64,000 nucleotides of DNA from Paludibacteraceae bacterium (GCA_024693065.1 JAILLP010000018.1:62001-126000), one strand, 5' to 3'; positions 35,721-44,777 are shown, numbered from the stretch's first letter. Notes: generated by a model from the letters alone, not told the origin. Numbers and translations are program-made.

Positions 35721-35900
35721 ATGAACCAGCTACCAGAAGATATAAACATGCTGCTTAGCTTCGTGAACATGAAGCTGCGCGACGAATACGAAGATTTGGA
35801 CGAGCTATGCGCCACATTGGGTGTGGAGAAGGCATGGTTAATCGACCGCCTCGCAACCGGTGGTTTCGAGTACAACCAACAACAGAAAAGATTCTGGTAG
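35721..35900 (+). CDS. DUF4250 protein
   Basis: 59 aa from ATG 35721 (MNQLPEDINMLLSFVNMKLR); a start 33 bases earlier at 35688 adds residues foreign to the family. It matches DUF4250: MLLSFVNMKLRDEYEDLDELC, LGVEKAWLIDRLATGGFEYN and QQQKRFW at the end. These are small cytoplasmic helical proteins of unknown function. It lies 75 bases after rpmH and probably shares its transcript; a terminator-like structure follows. Confidence 0.88.
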   Translation: MNQLPEDINMLLSFVNMKLRDEYEDLDELCATLGVEKAWLIDRLATGGFEYNQQQKRFW

Positions 35901-35907
35901 GCGGATA

Positions 35908-35972
35908 CTGAAATCGGAACCCTTTTTCGTCGGAGGAAACGAAAAGTCGATCGCACACCTTCAGTTTTTTTT
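35908..35972 (+). terminator. Probable terminator of the rpmH-DUF4250 transcript
   Basis: The outer stem is CTGAA (35908-35912) with TTCAG (35960-35964); an inner CTTTTtCGT/ACGAAAAG stem lies between. An eight-T run follows at 35965-35972. Confidence 0.5.
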
Positions 35973-36080
35973 CGGGAAGGGACCTCTACTGCCCTCGGAT
36001 TTGCACTGCCGGGAAAAAGATTTGTTCACCTTATGAATATGATATTTTGCCACAGACGTAACTATAAGAGAAAAAAATCG

Positions 36081-36088
36081 TATTTTTG
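36081..36088 (+). promoter_or_regulatory. -7 promoter box for the PASTA-rluA pair
   Basis: TATTTTTG. Its position rules out a GTG start at 36088 and supports ATG 36109 with a leader of about 15 nt. Confidence 0.55.
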
Positions 36089-36108
36089 TGAAAAATAATA
36101 CGGTTCTT

Positions 36109-36963
36109 ATGAAAATCAATGCTAAGAAAATAATTATCAACCCGTATACAATCAGCTTTTTTGCTGCGTTGTTGATCCTATTCGTTCTTTATAAGTGTAC
36201 GTTCTCATGGCTGAAAAGCTACACCAACCATGACCAGGAGATTGTTGTCCCTGACCTCTCCGGGATGACGACACTTGAGGCCTCACAAGTCCTGCAGAAA
36301 CAATCCCTGAAACTCGAAGTGGTCGATTCCGTGTTCATGAAGGGGAAGACCCTTGGCGCTATTGTCGAGCAAACACCGAAGCCGGGAGAAAAGATAAAAG
36401 CTGACCGCACGATCTACTTGATCGTCAACTCTTCTGCCATCCGCAAAGTGGCGTTGCCAGACGTGCACGAATTCTCTCTCAGGCAAGCGGAGGCCATGAT
36501 CAACTCCGTCGGACTGAAGGTCGACAGCATCATCTATATCCCGAACGAGTACAAAGACTTGGTTCAATACGTGAAACAGAACAAACTGGAACTACAACCC
36601 GGCACACGCATTCCCGAAGGATCCAGCGTGACGCTTTACGTGGGACGTGGCTTGTCTAACGAAACCCTTGAGGTCGTCAGCTTCAGGAAACTGAACGAGG
36701 AACAGGCTATACTTAAAGCTCACTCCGCTTACCTTAACATCGGCAAGGTCATTTATGACGAACAACCGAAGGACGATGCGGACAAGGCGCTCTACTTCGT
36801 ATACAAACAGCAACCTGCCACAGGTTCCACCATTAACGTGGGTGGCTCCATAAACCTATACCTTTCCAAGGATCCTTCCACACTGGAGTCTCCTGAAGAG
36901 ATATACTACAACCCGGAAGAGCCGGATGACACAAGTGCGGACACTGATAATATCTTCAAATGA
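36109..36963 (+). CDS. PASTA-domain membrane protein
   Basis: 284 aa from ATG 36109. One N-terminal membrane helix (ISFFAALLILFVLYKCTFSWL) is followed by three PASTA domains (about 45-115 starting VVPDLSGMTTLEASQVL; 116-190 with ALPDVHEFSLRQAEAMI; 192-265 with FRKLNEEQAILKAH). The tail is acidic. PASTA domains bind peptidoglycan fragments, but here there is no kinase or transpeptidase domain. The gene overlaps the start of the pseudouridine synthase gene by 4 bases (ATGA), so the two are translationally coupled. Confidence 0.9.
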   Translation: MKINAKKIIINPYTISFFAALLILFVLYKCTFSWLKSYTNHDQEIVVPDLSGMTTLEASQVLQKQSLKLEVVDSVFMKGKTLGAIVEQTPKPGEKIKADRTIYLIVNSSAIRKVALPDVHEFSLRQAEAMINSVGLKVDSIIYIPNEYKDLVQYVKQNKLELQPGTRIPEGSSVTLYVGRGLSNETLEVVSFRKLNEEQAILKAHSAYLNIGKVIYDEQPKDDADKALYFVYKQQPATGSTINVGGSINLYLSKDPSTLESPEEIYYNPEEPDDTSADTDNIFK

Positions 36964-38042
36964 TCGACGACAGCATCATCTCTGATGACTTAGATGCGGA
37001 AGAGAGGGAGGACGGCGCTGTCCTCGGCAATGACGGACAGTTCCATGAACATTTCCGCTTCACGGTCGAGAAGGGCCATTCTCTCGTCAGAATCGACAAA
37101 TACCTCGTCAACTGCATGTCAAACGTCTCCCGCAACCGTATCCAGGATGCGGCGGACGCCAAGTGCATATTGGTCAACGGAAAGCCAGTGAAGTCCAATT
37201 ATAGGGTGAAGCCCCTGGATGTGATATCCATCATGCTCTCCTACCCGCCGTCGGAGTTCGAAATCATCCCGCAGGATATTCCACTGAACATCGTATACGA
37301 AGACCAGGATGTCATCCTCGTCAACAAACAGCCGGGCATGGTCGTGCACCCTGGCTTCGGCAACTTCCAAGGCACACTCCTCAACGCATTGGCGTGGCAC
37401 CTGAAAGACTCGCCGGACTTCAGCGTCGATGACCCCCGCCTAGGACTGGTACACCGTATCGACAAGGACACGTCCGGCCTGCTCATCATCGCCAAAAACG
37501 AAGATGCCAAAACCCATTTGGGCAAACAATTCTTCAATAAGACGACCAAACGTCTGTACAATGCGCTTGTTTGGGGCAACTTCACCGAGGACGAGGGAAC
37601 CATCACGGGCGACTTGGGCCGCGACCCGAAGGACAGGATGCTCTTCACGGTCTTCCCGGAGGGGGAAAACCCCAACGCCAAACATGCGGTCACCCACTAC
37701 CGGGTGTTGGAACGGTTCGGTTACGTAACGCTCGTGGAGTGTAGGCTGGAGACGGGCAGAACCCACCAGATACGCGTCCATATGAAGCACATCGGACACA
37801 CTCTGTTCGCCGACGAACGGTATGGGGGAATGGAGATCCTGAGAGGAAACACCACCGCAAAATACAAACAGTTCGTGAAGAATTGCCTGGAAATCTGCCC
37901 TCGACAAGCTCTGCATGCCAAAACCTTGGGGTTCGTTCACCCGCGCACGGGCGAGGAGATGTATTTCGATTCGGAATGGCCGGACGACTTCAAACAACTT
38001 ATCGAGAAGTGGAGACGATTCGCCAATGGCACTGAGGAATAA
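36960..38042 (+). CDS. RluA-family 23S rRNA pseudouridine synthase (RluD-like)
   Basis: 360 aa. A short acidic N-terminal extension precedes an S4 RNA-binding domain (about 40-105; VRIDKYLVNCMSNVSRNRIQDA). The catalytic domain has the RluA motif GLVHRIDKDTSGLLIIAKN with the nucleophilic Asp in HRIDKDTSG, plus CRLETGRTHQIRVHM. It should isomerise uridines in 23S rRNA; the RluD assignment is by layout only. The ATG overlaps the PASTA gene stop (ATGA). Confidence 0.93.
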   Translation: MIDDSIISDDLDAEEREDGAVLGNDGQFHEHFRFTVEKGHSLVRIDKYLVNCMSNVSRNRIQDAADAKCILVNGKPVKSNYRVKPLDVISIMLSYPPSEFEIIPQDIPLNIVYEDQDVILVNKQPGMVVHPGFGNFQGTLLNALAWHLKDSPDFSVDDPRLGLVHRIDKDTSGLLIIAKNEDAKTHLGKQFFNKTTKRLYNALVWGNFTEDEGTITGDLGRDPKDRMLFTVFPEGENPNAKHAVTHYRVLERFGYVTLVECRLETGRTHQIRVHMKHIGHTLFADERYGGMEILRGNTTAKYKQFVKNCLEICPRQALHAKTLGFVHPRTGEEMYFDSEWPDDFKQLIEKWRRFANGTEE

Positions 38043-38096
38043 AATAGTTTGACGTTCCATTCGCACACATACCCTATCTGATATAAAACGCAAAAA

Positions 38097-38128
38097 CCGC
38101 ATCATGGCAAGGAGAGCCAGCGATGCGG
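38097..38128 (-). terminator. Hairpin after the pseudouridine synthase gene
   Basis: CCGCATC (38097-38103) pairs with GATGCGG (38122-38128), with a small inner GGC/GCC stem. The A run lies on the left, so the U run is on the minus strand. Its orientation does not fit the preceding gene well. Confidence 0.4.
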
Positions 38129-38307
38129 TATAACAAAACAATCATAGAATTTTTTATAATATTGTTCCCTTTTAAGGATTATGAAAAGTCTATTCCTTTA
38201 GAGATGATTAATGTCGAATTATTTAACATTTAATCCAACCCTCTCATGCATATTAATACAAAAACTGTGCCAAAATACCCATTTTTACCGACTAAATTAA
38301 ATAATAT

Positions 38308-38550
38308 ATGTCATATAATCGAATATGGCATCCCGTTCCGGGTCTATTTGTTGCCCTTATTTTGCGCGTAATCAATAAAACTAAACGCCTAAGCAAATAT
38401 AGACACCAACTATTCAGAGAAAATTATCACCGTCAATACAATCACTTGCCTGGCGTTCCATCCGCCACTGAAATGGACAAGCAGGAGAAGGAAATCAACT
38501 CATTGAAGGAGGAGAACGCTTCTTTGAAAAGTAGACTTGCAAGTAAATAA
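38308..38550 (+). CDS. Small hypothetical protein with C-terminal coiled coil
   Basis: 80 aa, family not recognised. The N-terminal third has a short hydrophobic stretch (PGLFVALILRVI) followed by a very basic segment (NKTKRLSKYRHQLFRENYHRQYNH). The last 28 residues form a heptad-type coiled coil (QEKEINSLKEENASLKSRL). A strong hairpin terminator 30 bases after the stop and good codon use in the second half support it as a gene. It could be membrane-associated and oligomeric. Confidence 0.6.
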   Translation: MSYNRIWHPVPGLFVALILRVINKTKRLSKYRHQLFRENYHRQYNHLPGVPSATEMDKQEKEINSLKEENASLKSRLASK

Positions 38551-38581
38551 GGCTTAATCAATAGTCTGTAAATAAACGAAG

Positions 38582-38622
38582 GAGGGGAGTCGCTATCATA
38601 GCGGCTCCCCTCTCTTTCCCTT
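38582..38622. terminator. Terminator between the small coiled-coil gene and rubredoxin
   Basis: GAGGGGAG (38582-38589) pairs with CTCCCCTC (38605-38612), with an inner CGCTAT/ATAGCG stem. TCTTTCCCTT follows on the plus side. The two genes are convergent, so it may serve both. Confidence 0.75.
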
Positions 38623-38640
38623 AATCTTCCGATTATTAGC

Positions 38641-38802
38641 TTACTCTGCCTCCGTGAATTGGTCTTTGCCGACGGAGCACAATGGGCACTCGAAATCTTC
38701 CGGTACCTCTTCCCATGGTGTGCCTGGTTTGATACCTGCCTCAGGGCAACCTACTTCTGGGTCATATTCCCAGCCACATACTTCACATACGTACTTCTTC
38801 AT
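38641..38802 (-). CDS. Rubredoxin
   Basis: 53 aa, starting MKKYVCEVCGWEYDPEVGC. The two iron-binding motifs are intact: C-x-x-C-G (CEVCGW) and C-P-x-C (ECPLCSVGK), with four cysteines for one Fe. Rubredoxins are small cytoplasmic electron carriers, often used against oxygen or peroxide in anaerobes. The gene is 55 bases after aroA on the same strand and may be the last gene of that operon. It is short enough to be missed automatically. Confidence 0.96.
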   Translation of the reverse strand: MKKYVCEVCGWEYDPEVGCPEAGIKPGTPWEEVPEDFECPLCSVGKDQFTEAE

Positions 38803-38857
38803 TTTTCTCTCAATTAAGTTATTAAATCGATTTGTTATGTTGTGCGTTTGTTGATGT

Positions 38858-40084
38858 CTACACTTCCTTCACCCCGAAACCGACTTGCTTGAGGTGTTCC
38901 CAGAACTCGGGGTAGGACTTCGTGACCACCATGGGTTGGTCTATCAGCACGGAGCCACGCACCATCGCCATCGGTGCGAAAGCCATCGCCATGCGGTGAT
39001 CCTCGTAGGTCGCCACGACAGGTTCCTCCTGCGCCGCGCAACGCTCTCCATTCCATGCGAGCATACCTTCTTGGGGCTCTGCCAACAGATAACCGAACTT
39101 CGCGCACTCGTTCTTCAGCGCGGCGATGCGGTCCGTCTCCTTGATCTTCAGCGACTGGACACCTAAGAACTCGAAAGGAATCTCCAAGGCGCAGCAGGTC
39201 ACCACCAATGTCTGCGCCAAATCCGGCTGTCCCACAAAGTCGTAACGGAAGCGCTCCACCGGCTTGCCACTTCGTGAAAGGGTGATACCTCCCCGCTCGA
39301 ATCGGGTCGATATGCCCAATGGCTCGAAGATCTTCCTCACCGCCGAATCTCCCTGGAAGCTCACTTCCCGCAAGTATGGGAGATGGATACCACTCTGTTG
39401 GGAAAGGGCGGCCATCTCGTACCAGTAGGAAGAGGCGGACCAATCGGCCTCCACCTCATAGTCCCCGATCTTGTAGGGTTGCGGGGCCACCCGTATGGTA
39501 TTATCCTTCCACTCCGATTGGATGCCCATCTCCGCCATCATGCCTAGCGTCATGCGGATGTAGGGGACGGAGACGATATTGCCCTTGAGCTCCAGCGTGA
39601 GGCCCTCCTTCATGGAGGGGGCCACCATCAGGATGGCGGAGATGAATTGGCTGCTCACCCCTCCGTCCAAGGCGATGTGTCCGCCTTTCAGTTCTGTTCC
39701 ATGGATATGCAACGGAGGGAACCCCTCCTGCTCCTCGTAGGTTATTTCAGCCCCCAGCGCATTCAGCGCATCCACCAGGACCGCGATGGGACGGTGCTTC
39801 ATCCGCTCGCTCCCCGTGATGTGCCAATCGCCCGGCCTGGAAGCCAGGTAGGCAGTCATGAAACGCATGGAGGTGCCCGCCGCCCCCACGTCGAAGTGGT
39901 TGCCGCCGGCGGTTAGCGCACATACCAGCACGTCCGTGTCGTCGCACTTCGCCAAGTTGCGGATGGACTGGTGCGAGCGACCCACCGCCCCCATGATCAG
40001 GGCACGGTTGCTGATGCTCTTTGAAGCGGGCAGGATGACCTCCGCGAAGAGGTCCTGCTTAGGTGCGGTTATCTTGTATCTCAT
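38858..40084 (-). CDS. aroA: 3-phosphoshikimate 1-carboxyvinyltransferase (EPSP synthase)
   Basis: 408 aa, two inverse alpha/beta domains. The motifs are LPASKSISNRALIMGA, GAAGTSMRFMTAYLA, GGVSSQFISAILM, KETDRIAALKNE and TYEDHRMAMAFAPMAM. It transfers the enolpyruvyl group of PEP to shikimate-3-phosphate, the sixth step to chorismate. The start ATG overlaps the stop of the upstream aroB fusion gene (ATGA), so the two are coupled. It is somewhat shorter than the usual 425-445 aa but no motif is missing. Confidence 0.95.
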   Translation of the reverse strand: MRYKITAPKQDLFAEVILPASKSISNRALIMGAVGRSHQSIRNLAKCDDTDVLVCALTAGGNHFDVGAAGTSMRFMTAYLASRPGDWHITGSERMKHRPIAVLVDALNALGAEITYEEQEGFPPLHIHGTELKGGHIALDGGVSSQFISAILMVAPSMKEGLTLELKGNIVSVPYIRMTLGMMAEMGIQSEWKDNTIRVAPQPYKIGDYEVEADWSASSYWYEMAALSQQSGIHLPYLREVSFQGDSAVRKIFEPLGISTRFERGGITLSRSGKPVERFRYDFVGQPDLAQTLVVTCCALEIPFEFLGVQSLKIKETDRIAALKNECAKFGYLLAEPQEGMLAWNGERCAAQEEPVVATYEDHRMAMAFAPMAMVRGSVLIDQPMVVTKSYPEFWEHLKQVGFGVKEV

Positions 40085-41682
40085 ATGCCTAATGTATCCC
40101 TATAGAAATCCAATGCCTCGAAGATATCCTTCTTCTCCACGTTGGTGTTGATTCGGATGTCGCCGATACCGCCCAGCAACGTGAAGAGGATGCGTCCGTC
40201 TCCCTCATTCTTCTTGTCGTGGGTCATCAGTTCGTATAATAGATCATACTCTTTGCAGGTGATGTAGAGCGACCCGTAGTGTTCCTTTATCAACGAAACT
40301 GCCTGCAGGAAGTCCTCCTTCGGGAAGCCCACCAGTTTGTACGAGAGGTAGAGTTCCGCAAGCATACCCCAAGCGACCGCATAGCCATGCAGCTTCGTCT
40401 CATTCTGCTGGATAGCGTAGCTCTCGAAGGCGTGCCCCACCGTGTGACCGAAGTTCAGCGCCTTGCGGATGCCCTTCTCCGTCGGGTCCACCCGCACGAT
40501 GTCACGCTTCACTTGGATGGACTCCTCCACCAGGGCGGGCAGTTTGGTGTAATCGATTTTCTCCAGATCGAATTGGAGGATATGGTTCCAGACCTCACGG
40601 GAGGAGATCAGTCCGTGCTTGATCATCTCGGCGAAGCCTGAGAGGAAGTTCTCCTTGTCCAACGTGCGCAGGAAATCCACGTCGATCAGGACCGATCGGG
40701 AAGGATTGATCACCCCCACCTCGTTCTTCAGTCCGCCGAAGTTGATGCCCGTCTTGCCGCCCACAGCCGCGTCGATGGTTCCCAGCAGGGTGGTCGGCAC
40801 ATTGATGTAGTCCATGCCCCGCTTGAAGGTGGAAGCGGCGAATCCGCCCAGGTCGGTGACCATGCCCCCGCCTAGATTGATCATCAAAGACTTACGGGTA
40901 GCACCATGTTGGCTGAGGTGGCTCCATACGGAGGCCAGCGCCTCGACATCCTTGTTGTCGTCACCCGCCTTGATGCAGATCACATTCGAGGCGGGGATCC
41001 CCAAGCCGGAGAGTTTACCCAAACAGAGACGGTGCGTGTTCTCGTCCGTCAGCACAAAGACGGAATCCAAGGAGCGATTACCCAGCTCCTCCGGCAGGAT
41101 CTGTTCCAGCCTGCCCAGTTTTATCACTTGTTCATTATCCATAATCGTACCAAAAATCACTTTATCCATTTTGCTGTCCCACGGTTCGGTCGGCACAGCG
41201 GAGAGATATTGTTCAGGGAAACACACCCCGATCTTATAGGCTTGCAGTTGAGGCAACAACCGGTCGTAATATCCTTTCCCGCGCCCCAAACGGTTGCCGG
41301 AAACGTCGAATCCTACCCCCGGCACGATCGCCAGGTCGATGAGCGGATAGTCAAGGAAGGGTTCGCCGATAGGTTCCAGGATGTCGAATGCTCCCTTCCG
41401 CATGCTCTCCATGCCTTTGTAGGACCTGATCTCCAGCGTGTCGCCTATGACAACGGGCAGTAGAATATGCTTTTCAGTGTGCCATTTCTCCACGAAGGCA
41501 TGGGTATCCACCTCGTCCGGCAACGACCAGAAGAGCAGCACGTACTTCGCCGAGACGAAGCGGGGTTCCTTCTCCACACTCGCCCAAACCTGGGAGGCGC
41601 GCATCGCCTTCTCCGCATCGGACAGAGCCTTCACGCTTGCCTTGATGGACTTCCTCAATATTGCTTTCCTATCGTTCGTCAT
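40081..41682 (-). CDS. aroB: Fusion of 5-formyltetrahydrofolate cyclo-ligase and 3-dehydroquinate synthase
   Basis: 533 aa in one uninterrupted frame. Residues 1-178 are a complete 5-formyl-THF cyclo-ligase (KSIKASVKALSDAEKAMRAS; VPGVGFDVSGNRLGRGKGYYDRLL). Residues from about 180 are a complete AroB (GGGMVTDLGGFAASTFKRG; VPTTLLGTIDAAVGGKTGIN; ALNFGHTVGHAFES). At the junction (VIFGTIMDNEQVIKLGRL) the internal Met lies exactly where a free AroB would begin. AroB makes 3-dehydroquinate from DAHP using NAD and a divalent metal; the cyclo-ligase recovers 5-formyl-THF. The gene is 3 bases after the protease gene and overlaps aroA by 4. An internal start giving free AroB remains possible. Confidence 0.92.
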   Translation of the reverse strand: MTNDRKAILRKSIKASVKALSDAEKAMRASQVWASVEKEPRFVSAKYVLLFWSLPDEVDTHAFVEKWHTEKHILLPVVIGDTLEIRSYKGMESMRKGAFDILEPIGEPFLDYPLIDLAIVPGVGFDVSGNRLGRGKGYYDRLLPQLQAYKIGVCFPEQYLSAVPTEPWDSKMDKVIFGTIMDNEQVIKLGRLEQILPEELGNRSLDSVFVLTDENTHRLCLGKLSGLGIPASNVICIKAGDDNKDVEALASVWSHLSQHGATRKSLMINLGGGMVTDLGGFAASTFKRGMDYINVPTTLLGTIDAAVGGKTGINFGGLKNEVGVINPSRSVLIDVDFLRTLDKENFLSGFAEMIKHGLISSREVWNHILQFDLEKIDYTKLPALVEESIQVKRDIVRVDPTEKGIRKALNFGHTVGHAFESYAIQQNETKLHGYAVAWGMLAELYLSYKLVGFPKEDFLQAVSLIKEHYGSLYITCKEYDLLYELMTHDKKNEGDGRILFTLLGGIGDIRINTNVEKKDIFEALDFYRDTLGI

Positions 41683-41685
41683 GTA

Positions 41686-43878
41686 TTATCTCTTTACCAC
41701 ACGTAATGTTTCCGTAGAGGATTCGAAAACCAACCGTAGGAAGTACATGCCTGACGGCACATCCATGCGGAAGGAGAGCTCCTCCGACGAACTATCCACA
41801 GCAACTTTGCGCACCATCCGGCCCTCCATGTCGATCAGTTCGTAATAGAGAACCGTACGGGAGGAAGGGAAGCGGACATAGACCACATCCTCCACTGGAT
41901 TAGGGGAGACGGTGGACGCAGGGACACCCGCCGAGTGGTCTGTCACCGCAATGATATCGACAGCTCCCACCTGCACCACCGGTTCGATGTAGAGAGAGGT
42001 CGGTTGCTTGTAGTAAGGGTGCGCCTTCTCGAAGGAGTGCCAGCCCGAGTTATCCTTGAAGTACGCAGTGTTCTCACCGGTGAGTTTCTCCTCCGTGTGG
42101 CATAATGCGAATTTGTTCTTAGGAGAAGCGACCAGCTTCAGTCCCACGAAGAAGGAGGAGTCCACCTTCAAAGGATGTTTGAGCCGATAGTAGCAGTCCC
42201 GGTTCGTCCATTCTTCCACAACCGTTTCATTAAAAACAGTGGATCTTTTGGCTATGGAAGTGTTGGTGAAGGAAACGACCTCCTGGCTCATTACCTCTTC
42301 CGGCACCGAATCGCCCCGGTAAACCCTCAGCAGAACGGTATCCCCTTCGGAATAGATGCCCCTCCATGGAGCGACATACACACCATAGAGAACGGACGAC
42401 TTCCCATCCAGATGAAACCTTTCCGCATATTCAACAATGCCCTTGTTGTTATGGCCTGCGGCGAATTGTTCATGGTCAGACACTTCATGAATCACCTCGC
42501 CTTCGTTCCAGTTGGTGATGCGCGAACAAGGAATTATGTGGGCCTCACGGCCATCACACACGCGGCTACCGTTTCTTTTAGAATCCAAACACATGTTGAG
42601 GCCTCTCTCCCACACCTCGCTAAATGCCCCGAACGCATCGTAGCCAGGTTGCTCGCACGACTCTTTCGTGTCTCCGCCAGACAAGACTCCCACAAGGAGG
42701 TCGTCTGAGCCAAACAAACCGGCACCAGACGAGCCACCCTCCATGATTCCAGTTTCCCAACGGTCGACAATCCAATGCATATTGGAGTCGAAGATATCGT
42801 CCACCTTGAAGGTCCCCAGATATGGAGTGTCCTCTTCTATGGAAATCTTCTTCACGTCACAATTAGGGTGGTGGAAAGAGTATACGCCAGGGCCCAAGTC
42901 TCGTATGGCGTTCCATCCGGCGTAATAAACCCGATAGTCAATCGGAGGCATCTTCCTCAGCCGCATTAGCAAGACATCGGAAGGGGCGTCGCAGAAGATC
43001 ACATCTGCACCAGAGACACTCATCGCCAATGAGCCACTCAACTCCTCATGACAATGTGGTCGTTCGTAGTTGAAGTAGAAGATGGATCTTTGCGCCAAAG
43101 ATCTATCCACCACACCCATCTCCTCATATAGGCAATGAGCGGCGGTAATCATAAATGCCGCATCTTCGTTCGCCGAATTGTTCACCATGTTACCGGAACA
43201 GTATCCAGTGCCCGCCACGATGAATGCCACCGTGCTTCTGGCTTGTTGCTCATGGATGCCCAGACAGGAGGCGTCCACCTGACATGCTTTGGAGGAGCCT
43301 GTGGAAGGGATAAATTTCAGCCCACGGTAATCATGGTTGACATTGCCAATCCGCAACCGGCTAGTGCTATTCCTAGGTGTTATCAGTTCCACGATGACCT
43401 CGTCCCCAGGCACGGGGGTGGTAGGCAATATTCCGCATTCCGAGTTATTCTCCGCAGTGAAGGACCCCAGTATGGTGTTGCGGTCCGGCGTATAGATGAA
43501 GAGTTGGGAGGAGTCGTCCAACTGGTATTCGTCGAAGATGAGGTTCAGGGAATAAGCCCCTTCGGAGACGATATGGAGCCGCCATACGTCCCGGCCATCC
43601 TTCAGGTGGTAACGAACCCCTGAATTCTCAGGCGTATAGTCCACGTCGAAGGCGTAGGCGAAACGAATACCTCCGACGTTGTTCCCCGACAGGGAATCTT
43701 CCCTCCGTAGTTCCTCCACGTCAAACGCAGGCATACGCACAGTCTGCGAACCACGTCTCAGGCATGGTCCCGCATCCAGTTTCTCCGGCAGAGGCAGCCC
43801 GCCGTGGCTGATCTGCGCCTGCGCCTCCAGCGTCATGAATAAGGCGGCTACGTATATTATTTTTTTGAGCAAACGCAT
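41686..43878 (-). CDS. Secreted trypsin-like serine protease with T9SS sorting domain (lysyl-endopeptidase-like)
   Basis: 730 aa. A signal peptide (LKKIIYVAALFMTLEAQAQ) is followed by an N-terminal region of about 190 residues. The S1-type protease domain (about 205-435) has the triad His248 (ITAAHC), Asp301 (SDVLLMRL) and Ser384 (GGSSGAGLF). Several cysteines recall Achromobacter lysyl endopeptidase. A beta-rich region follows, and the C-terminus is a type A T9SS domain (VSPNPVEDVVYVRF ... GMYFLRLVFESS ... LRVVKR). It is probably exported by T9SS to the surface or medium. Its start overlaps the GT2 gene by 22 bp and its stop is 3 bases before the aroB fusion. Confidence 0.88.
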   Translation of the reverse strand: MRLLKKIIYVAALFMTLEAQAQISHGGLPLPEKLDAGPCLRRGSQTVRMPAFDVEELRREDSLSGNNVGGIRFAYAFDVDYTPENSGVRYHLKDGRDVWRLHIVSEGAYSLNLIFDEYQLDDSSQLFIYTPDRNTILGSFTAENNSECGILPTTPVPGDEVIVELITPRNSTSRLRIGNVNHDYRGLKFIPSTGSSKACQVDASCLGIHEQQARSTVAFIVAGTGYCSGNMVNNSANEDAAFMITAAHCLYEEMGVVDRSLAQRSIFYFNYERPHCHEELSGSLAMSVSGADVIFCDAPSDVLLMRLRKMPPIDYRVYYAGWNAIRDLGPGVYSFHHPNCDVKKISIEEDTPYLGTFKVDDIFDSNMHWIVDRWETGIMEGGSSGAGLFGSDDLLVGVLSGGDTKESCEQPGYDAFGAFSEVWERGLNMCLDSKRNGSRVCDGREAHIIPCSRITNWNEGEVIHEVSDHEQFAAGHNNKGIVEYAERFHLDGKSSVLYGVYVAPWRGIYSEGDTVLLRVYRGDSVPEEVMSQEVVSFTNTSIAKRSTVFNETVVEEWTNRDCYYRLKHPLKVDSSFFVGLKLVASPKNKFALCHTEEKLTGENTAYFKDNSGWHSFEKAHPYYKQPTSLYIEPVVQVGAVDIIAVTDHSAGVPASTVSPNPVEDVVYVRFPSSRTVLYYELIDMEGRMVRKVAVDSSSEELSFRMDVPSGMYFLRLVFESSTETLRVVKR

Positions 43879-44750
43879 AAATAAATTAGTCTATAAAGAT
43901 CATAGATGAATAAGCTGGGATGTTTGCCCAACAAGTTTTTTTCACACGATGGGCGTACCAAGGGATAAATCTTGGCGAAGAGGGACGAAAGCCCGAAACG
44001 GTCTATCCGTCTGAAGCAGCGCAATATCTTGATGCTCCCCACCAAATCTTCCGTATATTCTGCCCTTTGGTAGATGAGCCAGAGGTTGGCGACCGCATTC
44101 AGGCTCTTTTGCAGGAACACATCGGAGGTGTCGTAGTTGAGGTGCAACAAGGCATTGTCGATGTGCGAGACGGTGATTCCCATGCGCTTGAGGGAGAGTC
44201 CGAAGAGGGTATCTTCGTGGCCGTATCCCTTTAGGGACTCGTCAAAGCGGATTTGTTTGAAGAGCGTCTTCCTTATCATGAAGTTGAATGTGGAGAAGGA
44301 GTCGTTTGGCCGGGCGCTTCTCTCTTTGGCGCTTTTCTCCTCCCTCTCCTTGCCGTACTTCCAGCGGAGGATATGCTTGTCCGACGTGGGTTGCTCACCA
44401 TAGCGGTAACCTCCCATCACAACGATGTACCTCTTCATACGAATGTACCGGTCAAGGAAGGAATCATCAAGCGGGAGGACATCACAGTCCATGAAGAGCA
44501 GGTAATTGTACTGTGCCTCATCCGCCAACTTGTTGCGTATGGCGGCGCGGCCCACGTTCTGCGACAACCGCACGTAGCGAACCCCCTCCAATGCGTTAAG
44601 CATACTATTCTTCTCGTAGAAGGAGGTGGAGCAATCGTCCATCAGCAGGATTTCGAAAGCGCAGGAAGTATGCAGCACTTGGCGATGCAACTCATAGACA
44701 AGTGACGTGACATCCTGGTTGTAAACTGGTATGCAGATGGATAACTCCAT
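43857..44750 (-). CDS. GT2-family glycosyltransferase
   Basis: 297 aa, GT-A fold. It starts MELSICIPVYNQDVTSLVYEL; FEILLMDDCSTSFYE is the nucleotide region and YNYLLFMDCDVLPL carries a DxD motif. FSTFNFMIRKTLFKQIRFDESLKGYGHEDTLFGLSLKRMG is the galactosyltransferase-like C-terminal region. It likely acts in surface polysaccharide or glycoprotein synthesis; the sugar is unknown. It heads the run protease-aroB-aroA-rubredoxin and has a TATTTTTG box about 28 bases upstream. Confidence 0.88.
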   Translation of the reverse strand: MELSICIPVYNQDVTSLVYELHRQVLHTSCAFEILLMDDCSTSFYEKNSMLNALEGVRYVRLSQNVGRAAIRNKLADEAQYNYLLFMDCDVLPLDDSFLDRYIRMKRYIVVMGGYRYGEQPTSDKHILRWKYGKEREEKSAKERSARPNDSFSTFNFMIRKTLFKQIRFDESLKGYGHEDTLFGLSLKRMGITVSHIDNALLHLNYDTSDVFLQKSLNAVANLWLIYQRAEYTEDLVGSIKILRCFRRIDRFGLSSLFAKIYPLVRPSCEKNLLGKHPSLFIYDLYRLIYLCVCSKK

Positions 44751-44777
44751 ATCTTCGGGGTATTCACTTTAAACAGA

